A DNA stretch of 11,307 nucleotides from Anaerolineales bacterium UBA6663 (GCA_002455335.1 DKKP01000154.1:1-11307); one strand, 5' to 3'; shown: positions 1 through 7,226, counted from the first letter of the stretch. Translations and numbers: made by a program. The notes: a model not told the origin generated them from the letters alone.

Positions 1-1304
1 CACCGACGACCGTGCCCCCGACCGAAGCCGCCGCGCCCACCGAGGCGGCCGAGGCGCCGACCGAAGCCGCGGTTGAGCCTGCAGCCGGGCTGACCTGCGC
101 GGCGCCGATCAAGATCGGCCTGATCGGCGACTTCACCGGCCCACTGGCCGTGTATGGCGCGATGCAGGTGCGCTCGTTCATGCTGGGCATGGAGTACCTG
201 GCCGGGGCGCCGGGGAGCGCCGGCGAGGTGTTCACTGTCGACATGAAGGAGAACACCTTCACGATCGACGGTTGCGAGATCACGGTGCTGGTCGCCGACG
301 ACCAGGGCAACCCTGAGACCACGGCCACGGTCGCCCGCGAGCTCATCGAGTCGCAGGGCGTCGACATGCTGGTCGGCTCGGTCAGCTCGCCGACCACGGC
401 CACGCTTCAGGGCCTGGCGCAGGAGAACCAGAAGGTCCTGATCGTCAACCCGGCGGCCGCCAACGACATCACGGGCGTGAACTTCAACGAGTACACGTTC
501 CGGACGAGCCGCAACAACTATCAAGACTTCATCAACCTGTGCAGCTATCTGACGACCAAATACACGAAGTTCGTTCAGATCGCGCCCGACAACAGCTTCG
601 GCCAGGGCGGCGCCTCATCGGGCCGCGACGCCTGCACCACCTTCGGCGGCGAGTTCGTGATCGACGACGTCTTCGCCCCGATCGAGACAACCGACTTCAC
701 GCCCTACATGGACCAGATCCTCGACTCGGGCGCCGAGGCCTGGATCGTCACCTGGGCCGGCGGCGGTTTCGTGCCGATGTTCCAGGCGGCTCGCGAGCAG
801 GGCGTCTTCGACGAGATCGCGCTGGCGGCCTCGTTGGCCAACAACGCCGCGATCCCGGTCTACGGCGCGGCGATCGGCCAGAGCAGCGGCATCCTGTACC
901 ACTACACGCTGCCGGATAATGAGATCAACGATTGGCTGGTCGAGCAGGATATCGCTCGCTACGGCACGCCACCGGATCTGTTCGACGCCGACGGCATGAA
1001 CGCCGCGATCATGGTCTACGAAGGCCTGAAGAAGACAGGCGGCGTCGCCACGGCCGACGTCTTGATCCCGGCGCTCGAGGGGCTGTCGTTCGAAGGGCCC
1101 AAGGGCACGGTCACGATCCGGCCCGAAGATCACGTCGCCATCCAGGACATGTACATCGTCAAGATCCTGAACGTCGATGACAAGGACTTCAAGTTCTTCG
1201 AGCTTGTCGAGACCACGCGGCCCGAGCCGCCATGTCTGCTGCCCGAGGGGTTGAAGGATCGCTGCGGCGACCTGCCCTATGGTAGCCTGAGCGGGACGCC
1301 GTAA
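1..1304 (+). CDS. ABC transporter substrate-binding lipoprotein, branched-chain amino acid/amide type (5' partial)
   Basis: Extracellular binding protein that would capture a small solute and pass it to the LivHM permease encoded downstream. The frame (phase: codons at 3, 6, 9...) is open to the left edge, so the start and the expected lipoprotein signal peptide lie outside; the GTG at 12 is probably an internal Val codon. What remains is a Pro/Thr/Glu/Ala linker followed by a Peripla_BP_6-type fold. The fold opens with IKIGLIGDFTGPLAVYG and continues with a VADDQGNPETT segment, the ligand-site-like VGSVSSPTTATLQGLAQE and VNPAAANDITG. These are typical of the LivJ/LivK/amide-binding family. 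Two Cys near the C-terminus (RPEPPCLLPEGLKDRC) could form a disulphide. The gene ends with TAA at 1302, inside a 22-bp tandem duplication. Family membership is secure; the ligand (amino acid, amide, urea or aromatic acid) cannot be told. Confidence 0.9.
   Translation, partial: PTTVPPTEAAAPTEAAEAPTEAAVEPAAGLTCAAPIKIGLIGDFTGPLAVYGAMQVRSFMLGMEYLAGAPGSAGEVFTVDMKENTFTIDGCEITVLVADDQGNPETTATVARELIESQGVDMLVGSVSSPTTATLQGLAQENQKVLIVNPAAANDITGVNFNEYTFRTSRNNYQDFINLCSYLTTKYTKFVQIAPDNSFGQGGASSGRDACTTFGGEFVIDDVFAPIETTDFTPYMDQILDSGAEAWIVTWAGGGFVPMFQAAREQGVFDEIALAASLANNAAIPVYGAAIGQSSGILYHYTLPDNEINDWLVEQDIARYGTPPDLFDADGMNAAIMVYEGLKKTGGVATADVLIPALEGLSFEGPKGTVTIRPEDHVAIQDMYIVKILNVDDKDFKFFELVETTRPEPPCLLPEGLKDRCGDLPYGSLSGTP
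18..71 (+). repeat. PTEAA repeat encoding a flexible linker
   Basis: Three copies of the pentapeptide PTEAA (codons at 18-32, 36-50 and 57-71) sit directly before the binding-protein fold. Codon choice differs between copies, so the repeat is held at protein level rather than being a fresh DNA duplication. It probably tethers the ligand-binding domain to the lipid anchor, as in many Chloroflexota lipoproteins. Confidence 0.7.
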
Positions 1305-1331
1305 CGCGATGAGCGGGACGCCGTAACGCGA
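1288..1331 (+). repeat. 22-bp perfect tandem duplication across the stop codon
   Basis: Positions 1288-1309 and 1310-1331 are identical 22-mers, each beginning TGAGCGGGACG and ending CCGTAACGCGA. The binding-protein stop TAA (1302-1304) lies in the first copy and is repeated out of frame at 1324-1326. The duplication is not a multiple of three and leaves the encoded protein unchanged, because the first stop is used. Confidence 0.9.
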
Positions 1332-1357
1332 CAATCGAAACGTTGAGTCTTGGACGC

Positions 1358-1437
1358 TGACGGATGACGAAAGACGAATGACGATAGACGCCGCTGTTTG
1401 AGCGCGGCAGTCGTCATTCGTCCTTCGTCGTCCGTCG
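1358..1437. repeat. Long intergenic hairpin built from GACG/CGTC heptads
   Basis: Positions 1358-1384 pair with 1411-1437 over 27 positions: 24 Watson-Crick pairs, two G-U pairs and one A-C mismatch. The apical part holds a further GCCGC (1390-1394) / GCGGC (1404-1408) pairing. The left arm is made of five heptads ending in GACG (1356-1390) and the right arm of four ending in CGTC (1409-1436). No T-run follows, so a classical rho-independent terminator is not evident. Lying between the binding-protein gene and livG, it could stabilise the upstream message or reduce read-through into the transporter genes (inference). Confidence 0.8.
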
Positions 1438-1476
1438 GCCAGCATGCGTCGGTCCGCTGGAGAAACGGAACACCCC

Positions 1477-2265
1477 ATGCCCGAAACGATCGCGCTCGAG
1501 ACCCGGAGACTGCGCAAGCAGTTCGGCGGTCTGGTGGCCGTCGACGACGTCGACCTGCGCGTGCAGGCCGGGTCGTTTCACGCCATCATCGGCCCGAACG
1601 GCGCTGGCAAGACCACGCTGTTCAACCTGCTCAGCCGCACACTCGACCCGACCAGCGGCCAGATCTACTTCAAAGGCCGCGACATCACGCGGCTGCCGCT
1701 GCATCAGACAGCGCATCTGGGCATCGGACGTTCGTTTCAAATCACAAATGTCTTTCCCAATCTGAGCGTGCTCGAGAACGTGCGGCTGGCCTGTCAGGCC
1801 GTGCAACCCGGGAGCTTCCGATTCTGGGAGGATCATCGTCGGCTCAAGGCCGTGCTCGAGCGCGCGCATGCCGTGCTCGAGCAGGTCGGGTTGGCGGCGC
1901 GCGCTGCGCTTCCGGCCCGCGCCCTGCCCCAGGGCGATCAGCGCAAACTCGAGCTCGGCATGATCCTGGCGCCCGACCCAAGCCTGTTGCTGCTCGACGA
2001 GCCGACCGCGGGCATGGCCGGCGAACAGGTGCCCGAGTTGATGGAGTTGATCGGCGCGGTGCAGAAACGCGGCGGCAAGACCGTCGTGCTTGTCGAGCAC
2101 AACATGAACGTCGTCATGCGCGCCTCAGACGTGATCACCGTGATGCACCAGGGCGCCCGGTTGGCCGAGGGCACGCCGACCGAGATCACGGCGAACCCGG
2201 CCGTGCAAAGCGCTTATCTGGGCGAACTCTACGGCGATCTCGGCGCCACGCAGGAGGATGCATGA
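1477..2265 (+). CDS. livG: Branched-chain amino acid-type ABC transporter ATP-binding protein LivG
   Basis: Cytoplasmic ATPase that pairs with LivF to power the LivHM permease. The 262-residue protein has the full ABC motif set: Walker A GPNGAGKTT (39-47), Q-loop with Gln88 in GRSFQ, LivG-type signature LPQGDQRKLEL (150-160), Walker B LLLLDEP (170-176) and H-loop His208 in VLVEHN. The signature resembles LivG rather than UrtD. An in-frame ATG at 1444 would add 11 residues, but the ATG at 1477 was chosen because it matches the usual LivG N-terminus and has a GGA (1467-1469) 7 nt upstream. Its TGA overlaps the livF start (ATGA at 2262-2265), indicating translational coupling. Substrate specificity lies in the binding protein, not here. 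Confidence 0.95.
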   Translation: MPETIALETRRLRKQFGGLVAVDDVDLRVQAGSFHAIIGPNGAGKTTLFNLLSRTLDPTSGQIYFKGRDITRLPLHQTAHLGIGRSFQITNVFPNLSVLENVRLACQAVQPGSFRFWEDHRRLKAVLERAHAVLEQVGLAARAALPARALPQGDQRKLELGMILAPDPSLLLLDEPTAGMAGEQVPELMELIGAVQKRGGKTVVLVEHNMNVVMRASDVITVMHQGARLAEGTPTEITANPAVQSAYLGELYGDLGATQEDA

Positions 2266-2975
2266 GCGCCCCCGACATCCACCTCGCGCTCGAGGACGTC
2301 CAGACCTTCATCGGTCAATACCAGATCCTGTCGGGCGTGAGCGTGAGCGCGCCGCGCTGCTCGATCACGGCCCTGCTCGGCCGCAACGGCGCGGGCAAGA
2401 CCACGACGCTCAAGACCATCATGGGCCTGACGCCTCCGCGGCGCGGCAACGTACGCCTCGATGGCCAGGAGTTGAACGGCCGCCGTAGCTACGAGATCGC
2501 GGCGCTCGGCATCGGCTTTGTCCCCGATTACCGCGGCATCTTTCGCGATCTGACCGTGGCCGAGAACCTGCAGATTGCGGAGCGCCGCCAGGGCGACTTC
2601 AAGCGCAAATCCGAACTGATCTTCGACCTCTTCCCTGATCTGCGGCGTCTGATCGGGCTGCGCGGGCAGCAGCTCTCGGGCGGGCAACAGCAGATGCTGG
2701 CGATCGCGCGGGCGCTCGTGCCCGAGAACAAGCTGTTGCTGATCGACGAGCCGAGCGAGGGGCTCGCGCCGGTGATCATCGAGCACCTGATCGTTGCCAT
2801 CCGCGCGCTGGCGCGCGAGACCACCGTGGTGCTTGTCGAGCAGAACTTCATCGTCGCCCGGCAACTGGCCGAGCGCTACGTGATCATCGAGTCGGGCCGT
2901 TCGGTTCAGACCGGCGCCATGGCCGATCTCGCCAACGACCGCGACGCGGTTCAACGCTATCTCGGCGCCGCGTGA
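2262..2975 (+). CDS. livF: Branched-chain amino acid-type ABC transporter ATP-binding protein LivF
   Basis: Second ATPase of the LivGF pair; 237 residues, normal for the family. Motifs: Walker A GRNGAGKTT (40-48), signature LSGGQQQML (138-146), Walker B LLLIDEP (158-164). The H-loop position is Gln194 (VLVEQN), which is characteristic of LivF. The Q-loop region reads VPDYRGIF (87-94), with Asp where most ABC proteins have Gln; an acidic residue here is common in LivF (VPEGR/VPEDR types), so this is not a defect. The ATG at 2262 overlaps the livG stop and has a perfect AGGAGG at 2252-2257, 4 nt upstream and inside livG. The same frame stays open back to 1398 through livG, but that upstream part is an out-of-frame shadow. 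Confidence 0.95.
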   Translation: MSAPDIHLALEDVQTFIGQYQILSGVSVSAPRCSITALLGRNGAGKTTTLKTIMGLTPPRRGNVRLDGQELNGRRSYEIAALGIGFVPDYRGIFRDLTVAENLQIAERRQGDFKRKSELIFDLFPDLRRLIGLRGQQLSGGQQQMLAIARALVPENKLLLIDEPSEGLAPVIIEHLIVAIRALARETTVVLVEQNFIVARQLAERYVIIESGRSVQTGAMADLANDRDAVQRYLGAA

Positions 2976-2997
2976 GCGCCGCCCTTCAGGACACGCG

Positions 2998-4551
2998 ATG
3001 CGCACCCTCCTTGACGACTTCTCCAAGAACCGGGTCCTGTGGATCACGCTCGGCATCCTCAGCGCCCTGCTGTTGCTGGCGACACAGAGCATGCAGCTCG
3101 ACGACTGGCTGTTGACCGTGCTCCGCGGCGTGGCGATGGGCGCCGTGATCTTCCTCGCGGCGGCCGGGCTGTCGCTGATCTTCGGCCTGATGGATGTGCT
3201 CAACCTCGCGCATGGAACGCTTTTCATGATCGGCGCCTACGTCGGTTGGTCGGCCTATGTGCGGCCGGACACGATCGTCGACCTGACGACGCCGATCTTG
3301 CTGCTGACGGCCGGCTTCCTGGCCCTGCCGGGGCTGCAGGCGCTCATCGATCATTGGACCTTGCCGCCGACCGTGGCGCGGGTTTGGCCCTGGTTGGCGG
3401 CCGTCGCGGCGCTGGCGTTGGCCGCCGGCGTGCTTCCGCAGTACCCGATCAGTATGTGGGACGCCGGCGTTTATGAGCAAAGCCCGGTGGTCTGGGGCCT
3501 GGCACTCGAACAGGGGACGCTCGTGCCGCCGGAGCCAGCGGCATTCGGCGGGCTCCATCCAATCGCGGCTGTAACAGCGCTATTGGCCGTGGGCGGGCTG
3601 GGCGCGCTGGCCATCGCGGGCTGGCGCACACAGCCCTCTGAGGCGCGCGTGCCGCTGAGCGCCTGGGCCCTGGCCGGGTCCGTTGCGCTGGCCGGGATCG
3701 GCCTTCTCGTCGTCAACGATGCATTGACCGCCTGGCTATTCAGCCTCGACACCACCTGGCGTTTCGGCTTCGCCATCGTGGTGGCCGTCGTTGTCGGCAT
3801 GGCGCTCGGCGGTTTGATGGAGTCGACCCTGATCCGCAGCACGTATTCGCGCCCGATCTATCAGCTGATGCTCACGCTCGGTCTGGGCGTGATCGGCATG
3901 CAGGCCGTGATCGCGATCTGGGGCCGGCCGCAGATCAGCATGGTCAAGCCGACGCTGTTCAACGGCACAGGCGACGGTTGCCCGGCGCGAAGCCTTGGCG
4001 ATTGGCTGACCAATCAATGCGCGACGATCATCCTTTTCGATGCGCGCGTACGCGTGTACAACGAACTCTTCATCATCGCCATCGGCCTGCTCGTGCTGGT
4101 CGCGATCTCGCTCGTGCTCGGTCGGTCACGGCTCGGAATGATCATCCGCGCCGGGGTGCAAGATCGGGCGATGGTCGAGGCGCTCGGCATCAACGTCCAG
4201 CGCGTGTTCACACTGGTCTTCGCGGTCGGCACCGGGCTGGCTGCGCTGGGTGGCGTGCTCTCGGGGCCTTCGACAGGCCTGACCGAGGGCATGGGCGAAA
4301 GCCTGTTGTTGCTCGCTCTGATCGCGCTCGCGATCGGCGGGTTGACCAGCTTCCCGGGCGCGGCCGCCGGCGCGGTACTGGTCGGGCTGTTGCAGCAGTT
4401 CATGGTCAAGTATGGTCAGATCGGCATCCCGTTGCCCTTCCTCGAGGAGCCATTCAAGCCTACGCCGCCGCTTGTGCCGGCCTCGACCGTGCTGCTGATG
4501 GTCGTGATCCTGCTGGTGCTGCCGCAGGGCCTGTTCGGACGCAAGGAGTAG
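2998..4551 (+). CDS. livH: Branched-chain amino acid-type ABC permease LivH, enlarged
   Basis: Inner-membrane permease subunit. The LivH core is clear in three blocks: LSLIFGLMDVLNLAHGTLFMIGAY (residues 58-81), GGLMESTLIRSTYSRPIYQLMLTLGLG (271-297), and the ATPase-contact segment GMIIRAGVQDRAMVEALGINV (380-400) followed by further membrane helices to the C-terminus. At 517 residues it is far longer than the usual ~300. Most of the excess is a hydrophobic stretch at about 86-255 that looks like several extra membrane helices joined by short polar loops. A second, smaller expansion at about 310-350 carries Cys328 and Cys341. The start at 2998 follows CAGGA (2987-2991) and lies 22 bp after livF. 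The frame is intact throughout, so the enlargement is probably real, not an assembly artefact. Confidence 0.92.
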   Translation: MRTLLDDFSKNRVLWITLGILSALLLLATQSMQLDDWLLTVLRGVAMGAVIFLAAAGLSLIFGLMDVLNLAHGTLFMIGAYVGWSAYVRPDTIVDLTTPILLLTAGFLALPGLQALIDHWTLPPTVARVWPWLAAVAALALAAGVLPQYPISMWDAGVYEQSPVVWGLALEQGTLVPPEPAAFGGLHPIAAVTALLAVGGLGALAIAGWRTQPSEARVPLSAWALAGSVALAGIGLLVVNDALTAWLFSLDTTWRFGFAIVVAVVVGMALGGLMESTLIRSTYSRPIYQLMLTLGLGVIGMQAVIAIWGRPQISMVKPTLFNGTGDGCPARSLGDWLTNQCATIILFDARVRVYNELFIIAIGLLVLVAISLVLGRSRLGMIIRAGVQDRAMVEALGINVQRVFTLVFAVGTGLAALGGVLSGPSTGLTEGMGESLLLLALIALAIGGLTSFPGAAAGAVLVGLLQQFMVKYGQIGIPLPFLEEPFKPTPPLVPASTVLLMVVILLVLPQGLFGRKE

Positions 4552-4554
4552 GCG

Positions 4555-5586
4555 ATGACGCCCGCAACACCCTCCACCCGCCCCGCCCTGCCGGGCTGGC
4601 TGAGCCGCAACCTCGGCCCGCTTGGCGGGCTGCTCGCCCTGATCGCCTTTCCGTTCGTCGTCGCTGCGCAAAGCGGCGACTCGCCGGTTGCTGTGCTGAC
4701 CAACGAGTCGGGCAACGCCAAGTTCTACCAGGGCCTGTTCATTGAGGTCTTCATCCTGGCGATCTACGCCTTGAGCTACGATCTGGTGCTCGGCGTCACT
4801 GGCCTGCTCTCGTTCGGTCATGCGCTCTTCTTTGGCATGGGCGCCTACGCGACCGGAATCCTGATCAAAAGTTTTGGCTGGGAGCTCGGCCCGACGATCG
4901 TGGCCGTGATCGGCATCGGCGTAACGCAGGCCCTGGCGGTCGGGGTGGTGTTGCCACGAGTCAAGGGCGTGACCTTCGCGCTGGTCACGCTCGGCATGGC
5001 CTCGGTCTTTCACATCGTCGTCCAGACCCACGAACTCAGCCCATGGACAGGCGGTGACGTCGGTCTGCAGGGCCTGGTCCCGCCTGCGATCCTCAACCCC
5101 AACGCCGATCGGCTGCGCTTTTACCTCGTCAGTCTGGCGGTGATGGTGTTGGCGTGGCTGGCCTACAAGCGCTTCGTCGACTCGCCGACGGGCCGCGTGT
5201 GCAACGCGATCCGCGAGAACGAGGGCCGCGCCTTGATGCTCGGCTACAACACCTTCGTCTTCAAGCTGATCGCGCTGACGATCGCGAGCGTCACGGCGGC
5301 GCTTGCCGGGAGCCTGCACGCGCTCTATCAACCAATCGTCAGCCCAAACGTCGCCAGCCTGAGCTTCACGGTGGCCGCGCTGCTCATGATCCTCATGGGC
5401 GGTGTCGGCACGCTCACCGGCGCGCTCTTTGGCGCGCTGGCCTATCGGCTGCTGGCGTTCTTCCTCGATCGCTGGTTTGGCCAGATCGCCGACGTCTTGC
5501 TCGGCGTGGTCTACATCGCGCTCGTGCTCTTCGTGCCCTACGGCATCGTTGGCACGTGGCGTCGGAGGCGGGGGCGGGGAGCATAG
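4555..5586 (+). CDS. livM: Branched-chain amino acid-type ABC permease LivM
   Basis: Second inner-membrane permease subunit, 343 residues, normal length. Family hallmarks are LVLGVTGLLSFGHALFFGMG (77-96) and the coupling segment GRVCNAIRENEGRALMLGYN (213-232), followed by the conserved MGGVGTLTGALFGA (281-294) near the C-terminus. A hydrophobic stretch at about 21-38 after a short cytoplasmic tail is the first membrane segment, and the C-terminus is Arg-rich (WRRRRGRG), consistent with a cytoplasmic end. The ATG lies 3 bp after the livH TAG. Its Shine-Dalgarno AAGGAG (4543-4548) forms the last sense codons of livH, so the two permeases are translated as a coupled pair. Confidence 0.95.
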   Translation: MTPATPSTRPALPGWLSRNLGPLGGLLALIAFPFVVAAQSGDSPVAVLTNESGNAKFYQGLFIEVFILAIYALSYDLVLGVTGLLSFGHALFFGMGAYATGILIKSFGWELGPTIVAVIGIGVTQALAVGVVLPRVKGVTFALVTLGMASVFHIVVQTHELSPWTGGDVGLQGLVPPAILNPNADRLRFYLVSLAVMVLAWLAYKRFVDSPTGRVCNAIRENEGRALMLGYNTFVFKLIALTIASVTAALAGSLHALYQPIVSPNVASLSFTVAALLMILMGGVGTLTGALFGALAYRLLAFFLDRWFGQIADVLLGVVYIALVLFVPYGIVGTWRRRRGRGA

Positions 5587-5604
5587 TGCGGGGAGCGAGC
5601 GACG

Positions 5605-6405
5605 ATGGCGACTGCAATCCTCAACGACGTCCAACTGTATTACGAGTGCCATGGGCCGGAACAGGCGCCGGCGCTGGTGCTAAACAACGGCATCTTGATG
5701 AATGCGGCCACGAGCTGGGTTTTCCAGACCCGGGCCCTCGCCGCGCACTATCACGTGATCCAGTACGACTGTCGCGGCCAGGGCCAATCCGACCACCCCG
5801 CCGCACCGTACTCGATGGCGCAGCATGCGCATGACCTTGCGGGGCTGCTGACACACCTGGGCGTCGAGCGCGCGCACATCGCCGGGATCTCGTATGGGGG
5901 CGAGGTGGCGCAGTCGTTTGCGCTCTCGTACCCCGAGAGGGTGTTCAGCCTGATCCTGGCCGACACCGTCAGTGAGGTCGGCCCTGAGCTACGTATCACC
6001 GCCACAGGCTGGCGCGATCTTGCGCTCGCCGGCGATGCGGTCGGGCTGCATCAGGCCAGCGTCCCCTGGAATTTCGCGCCCGAGTTCATCGGCGCTCATC
6101 CGAAGTTAATCGCCGACTCGCGTGAGCGCTATCGCCTGCTCGATCTCGCGGCGGTGGCCAGGCTCTGCGATGCTTTTCTGGCTGTCGATTTCACAGGGCT
6201 TCTGGGAGCGATCACGGTTCCGACCTGCATCATCGTAGGCGAGTTGGATCGGCTCAAAGGGCGGGCCTATGCCGATATCCTGCACCGGGCGATCCCGCAC
6301 AGCGAACTGCACCTGATCCCCGGCGCCGGGCATGTCACCTGCTGGGAGCGAGCCGAGGCGTTCAACACCATCCTCCTCGGGTTCCTGGCGAAGCAGGAAG
6401 CGTAG
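5605..6405 (+). CDS. Alpha/beta-fold hydrolase, last gene of the liv operon
   Basis: A 266-residue soluble protein of the alpha/beta hydrolase family (3-oxoadipate enol-lactonase/esterase-like), with no signal peptide. The proposed triad is Ser96 in the nucleophile elbow GISYGG (94-99), Asp215 in VGELDR and His243 in GAGHVTCWE. The usual His-Gly of the oxyanion region is replaced by Asn28-Gly29 (LNNGILMN). QYDCRGQGQSDHP (53-65) is the typical strand-4 region. The ATG has GGGGAG (5590-5595) 9 nt upstream and follows livM by 18 bp, so it belongs to the transporter transcript. It may act on the imported solute as an esterase, lactonase or amidase; this rests on linkage only. Its Ala-stop end (GCG TAG) is part of a palindromic repeat. 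Confidence 0.88.
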   Translation: MATAILNDVQLYYECHGPEQAPALVLNNGILMNAATSWVFQTRALAAHYHVIQYDCRGQGQSDHPAAPYSMAQHAHDLAGLLTHLGVERAHIAGISYGGEVAQSFALSYPERVFSLILADTVSEVGPELRITATGWRDLALAGDAVGLHQASVPWNFAPEFIGAHPKLIADSRERYRLLDLAAVARLCDAFLAVDFTGLLGAITVPTCIIVGELDRLKGRAYADILHRAIPHSELHLIPGAGHVTCWERAEAFNTILLGFLAKQEA

Positions 6406-6431
6406 AGCGTAGCGCATCGTGCGCTCCACGC
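6400..6431. repeat. Palindromic repeat at the hydrolase stop codon, possible terminator
   Basis: GCGTAGAGCGTA (6400-6411) faces TGCGCTCCACGC (6420-6431), pairing with two mismatch or wobble positions. An alternative tighter hairpin is AGCGCA-TCG-TGCGCT (6411-6425). The hydrolase stop TAG (6403-6405) is inside the left arm. The words GCGTAGAGCG and GCTCCACGC recur in the palindrome at 8833-8885, so the two are likely members of one repeat family. It probably ends the liv transcript, although no T-run follows. Confidence 0.65.
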
Positions 6432-6446
6432 CATCGCCCCTCGCCG

Positions 6447-6452
6447 TATAAT
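6447..6452 (+). promoter_or_regulatory. TATAAT -10 box for a leaderless phosphorylase transcript
   Basis: A perfect TATAAT in an otherwise GC-rich stretch ends 6 bp before the ATG at 6459, so transcription would be expected to start at or next to the A of the start codon. No Shine-Dalgarno sequence fits in the gap, and no good -35 hexamer is visible 16-18 bp upstream. Confidence 0.6.
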
Positions 6453-6458
6453 CCCCCG

Positions 6459-7226
6459 ATGCGCCCGCATCCCTACCCCATCCTCGAACATGACGACGCA
6501 CGCGAGGCCTTTATCGAGCCATCGCGCGTGGTGCAGCCCATTGACATCGCCGAGCGCTGCGTATTGTGCTTCTTTCAGGATGTGCTGGAGGGCCTGCGGG
6601 AAGACGAGGCGCTCAGCCCCGTGTACACGCTGGGCAGTGAGATGGGCGCCAACCCCGTGTACGAACTGATCGTCGAGGGTCGGCGTGTGGCTGTGACGCA
6701 CCCGGGCGTCGGGGCGCCTCTGGCGGCTGGTTTCCTTGAGGAGCTGATCGCCCTGGGGTGTCGCAAGTTCATCGTGTGCGGAGGCGCTGGCAGCCTCGAT
6801 GCGGCGCTGACGGTCGGCCACCTGATCGTGCCTGACGCCGCCGTTCGCGACGAGGGGACGTCGTATCACTATCTGCCGCCGAGCCGCGAGGTGGTGGCCG
6901 ACCCTCGGGGCGTATCCGCCGTCGAACAGGCGCTCGTCGCCCGCCGGCTGCCGTTCGTGCGTGGCAAGACCTGGACGACCGACGCGTTCTATCGCGAGAC
7001 GCCCAGACGTATTGCGGCCCGCAAGGCCGAGGGCTGTCTGACGGTCGAGATGGAGGCGGCGGCGCTCTTCGCGGTGGCGGCGTTCCGCGGCGTGGCACTC
7101 GGTCAGCTGCTCTACGGCGGCGACGATCTGAGCGGCCTCGAGTGGGATCACCGCGAGTGGCAGGGCCAGACTGGCACGCGGCGTCTGGTCTTCGATGTAG
7201 CCGTCGCGGCCTGCTGTGTGCTTTAG
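6459..7226 (+). CDS. Nucleoside phosphorylase family protein
   Basis: A 255-residue cytoplasmic protein of the PNP/UDP phosphorylase superfamily, which cleaves nucleosides with phosphate to give the free base and ribose-1-phosphate. Visible hallmarks are HPGVGAPLAAGFLEELIALG (81-100) and the glycine-rich FIVCGGAGSL (104-113). VRDEGTSYHYLPPSRE (129-144) lies near the base/sugar site, VEMEA (196-200) includes the ribose-binding glutamate motif, and YGGDDLSG (219-226) carries the expected catalytic-loop aspartate. The N-terminal FIEPSRVVQPIDIAERCVLCFF block marks a subgroup usually annotated only as nucleoside phosphorylase. Whether it prefers purine or pyrimidine nucleosides, or is catalytic at all, cannot be told. 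The gene starts 53 bp after the hydrolase stop and has its own -10 box, so it is likely a separate transcription unit. It ends with TAG at 7224. Confidence 0.87.
   Translation: MRPHPYPILEHDDAREAFIEPSRVVQPIDIAERCVLCFFQDVLEGLREDEALSPVYTLGSEMGANPVYELIVEGRRVAVTHPGVGAPLAAGFLEELIALGCRKFIVCGGAGSLDAALTVGHLIVPDAAVRDEGTSYHYLPPSREVVADPRGVSAVEQALVARRLPFVRGKTWTTDAFYRETPRRIAARKAEGCLTVEMEAAALFAVAAFRGVALGQLLYGGDDLSGLEWDHREWQGQTGTRRLVFDVAVAACCVL

Noticed and set aside
1288..1437. CRISPR array suggested by the tandem repeat and heptads
   Set aside because: There are no regularly spaced repeats with unique spacers and no cas genes. The structure is one tandem duplication plus one palindrome.
1444..1476. Upstream ATG start for livG
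   Set aside because: It adds 11 residues not expected in LivG and lies only a few bases after the hairpin. The ATG at 1477 fits better.
615..1517. 300-codon - strand frame opposite the binding-protein gene
   Set aside because: It overlaps a clear binding-protein gene and crosses the intergenic hairpin; it has no recognisable domain or ribosome-binding site.
1398..2261. Long N-terminal extension of LivF
   Set aside because: The extension is livG read in another frame and is Arg-rich. LivF has a perfect ribosome-binding site and a normal family N-terminus at 2262.
1477..5586. Urea-specific (Urt) transporter
   Set aside because: The LivG signature (PQGDQRKLEL) and overall motifs fit the general Liv/HAAT family; no urea-specific gene such as urease is nearby.
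4126..5652. 508-codon open frame on the - strand opposite livH/livM
   Set aside because: The translation is a low-complexity mix rich in Arg, His, Gln and Asp with no family pattern. It mirrors two well-supported permease genes and arises from high-GC codon bias.
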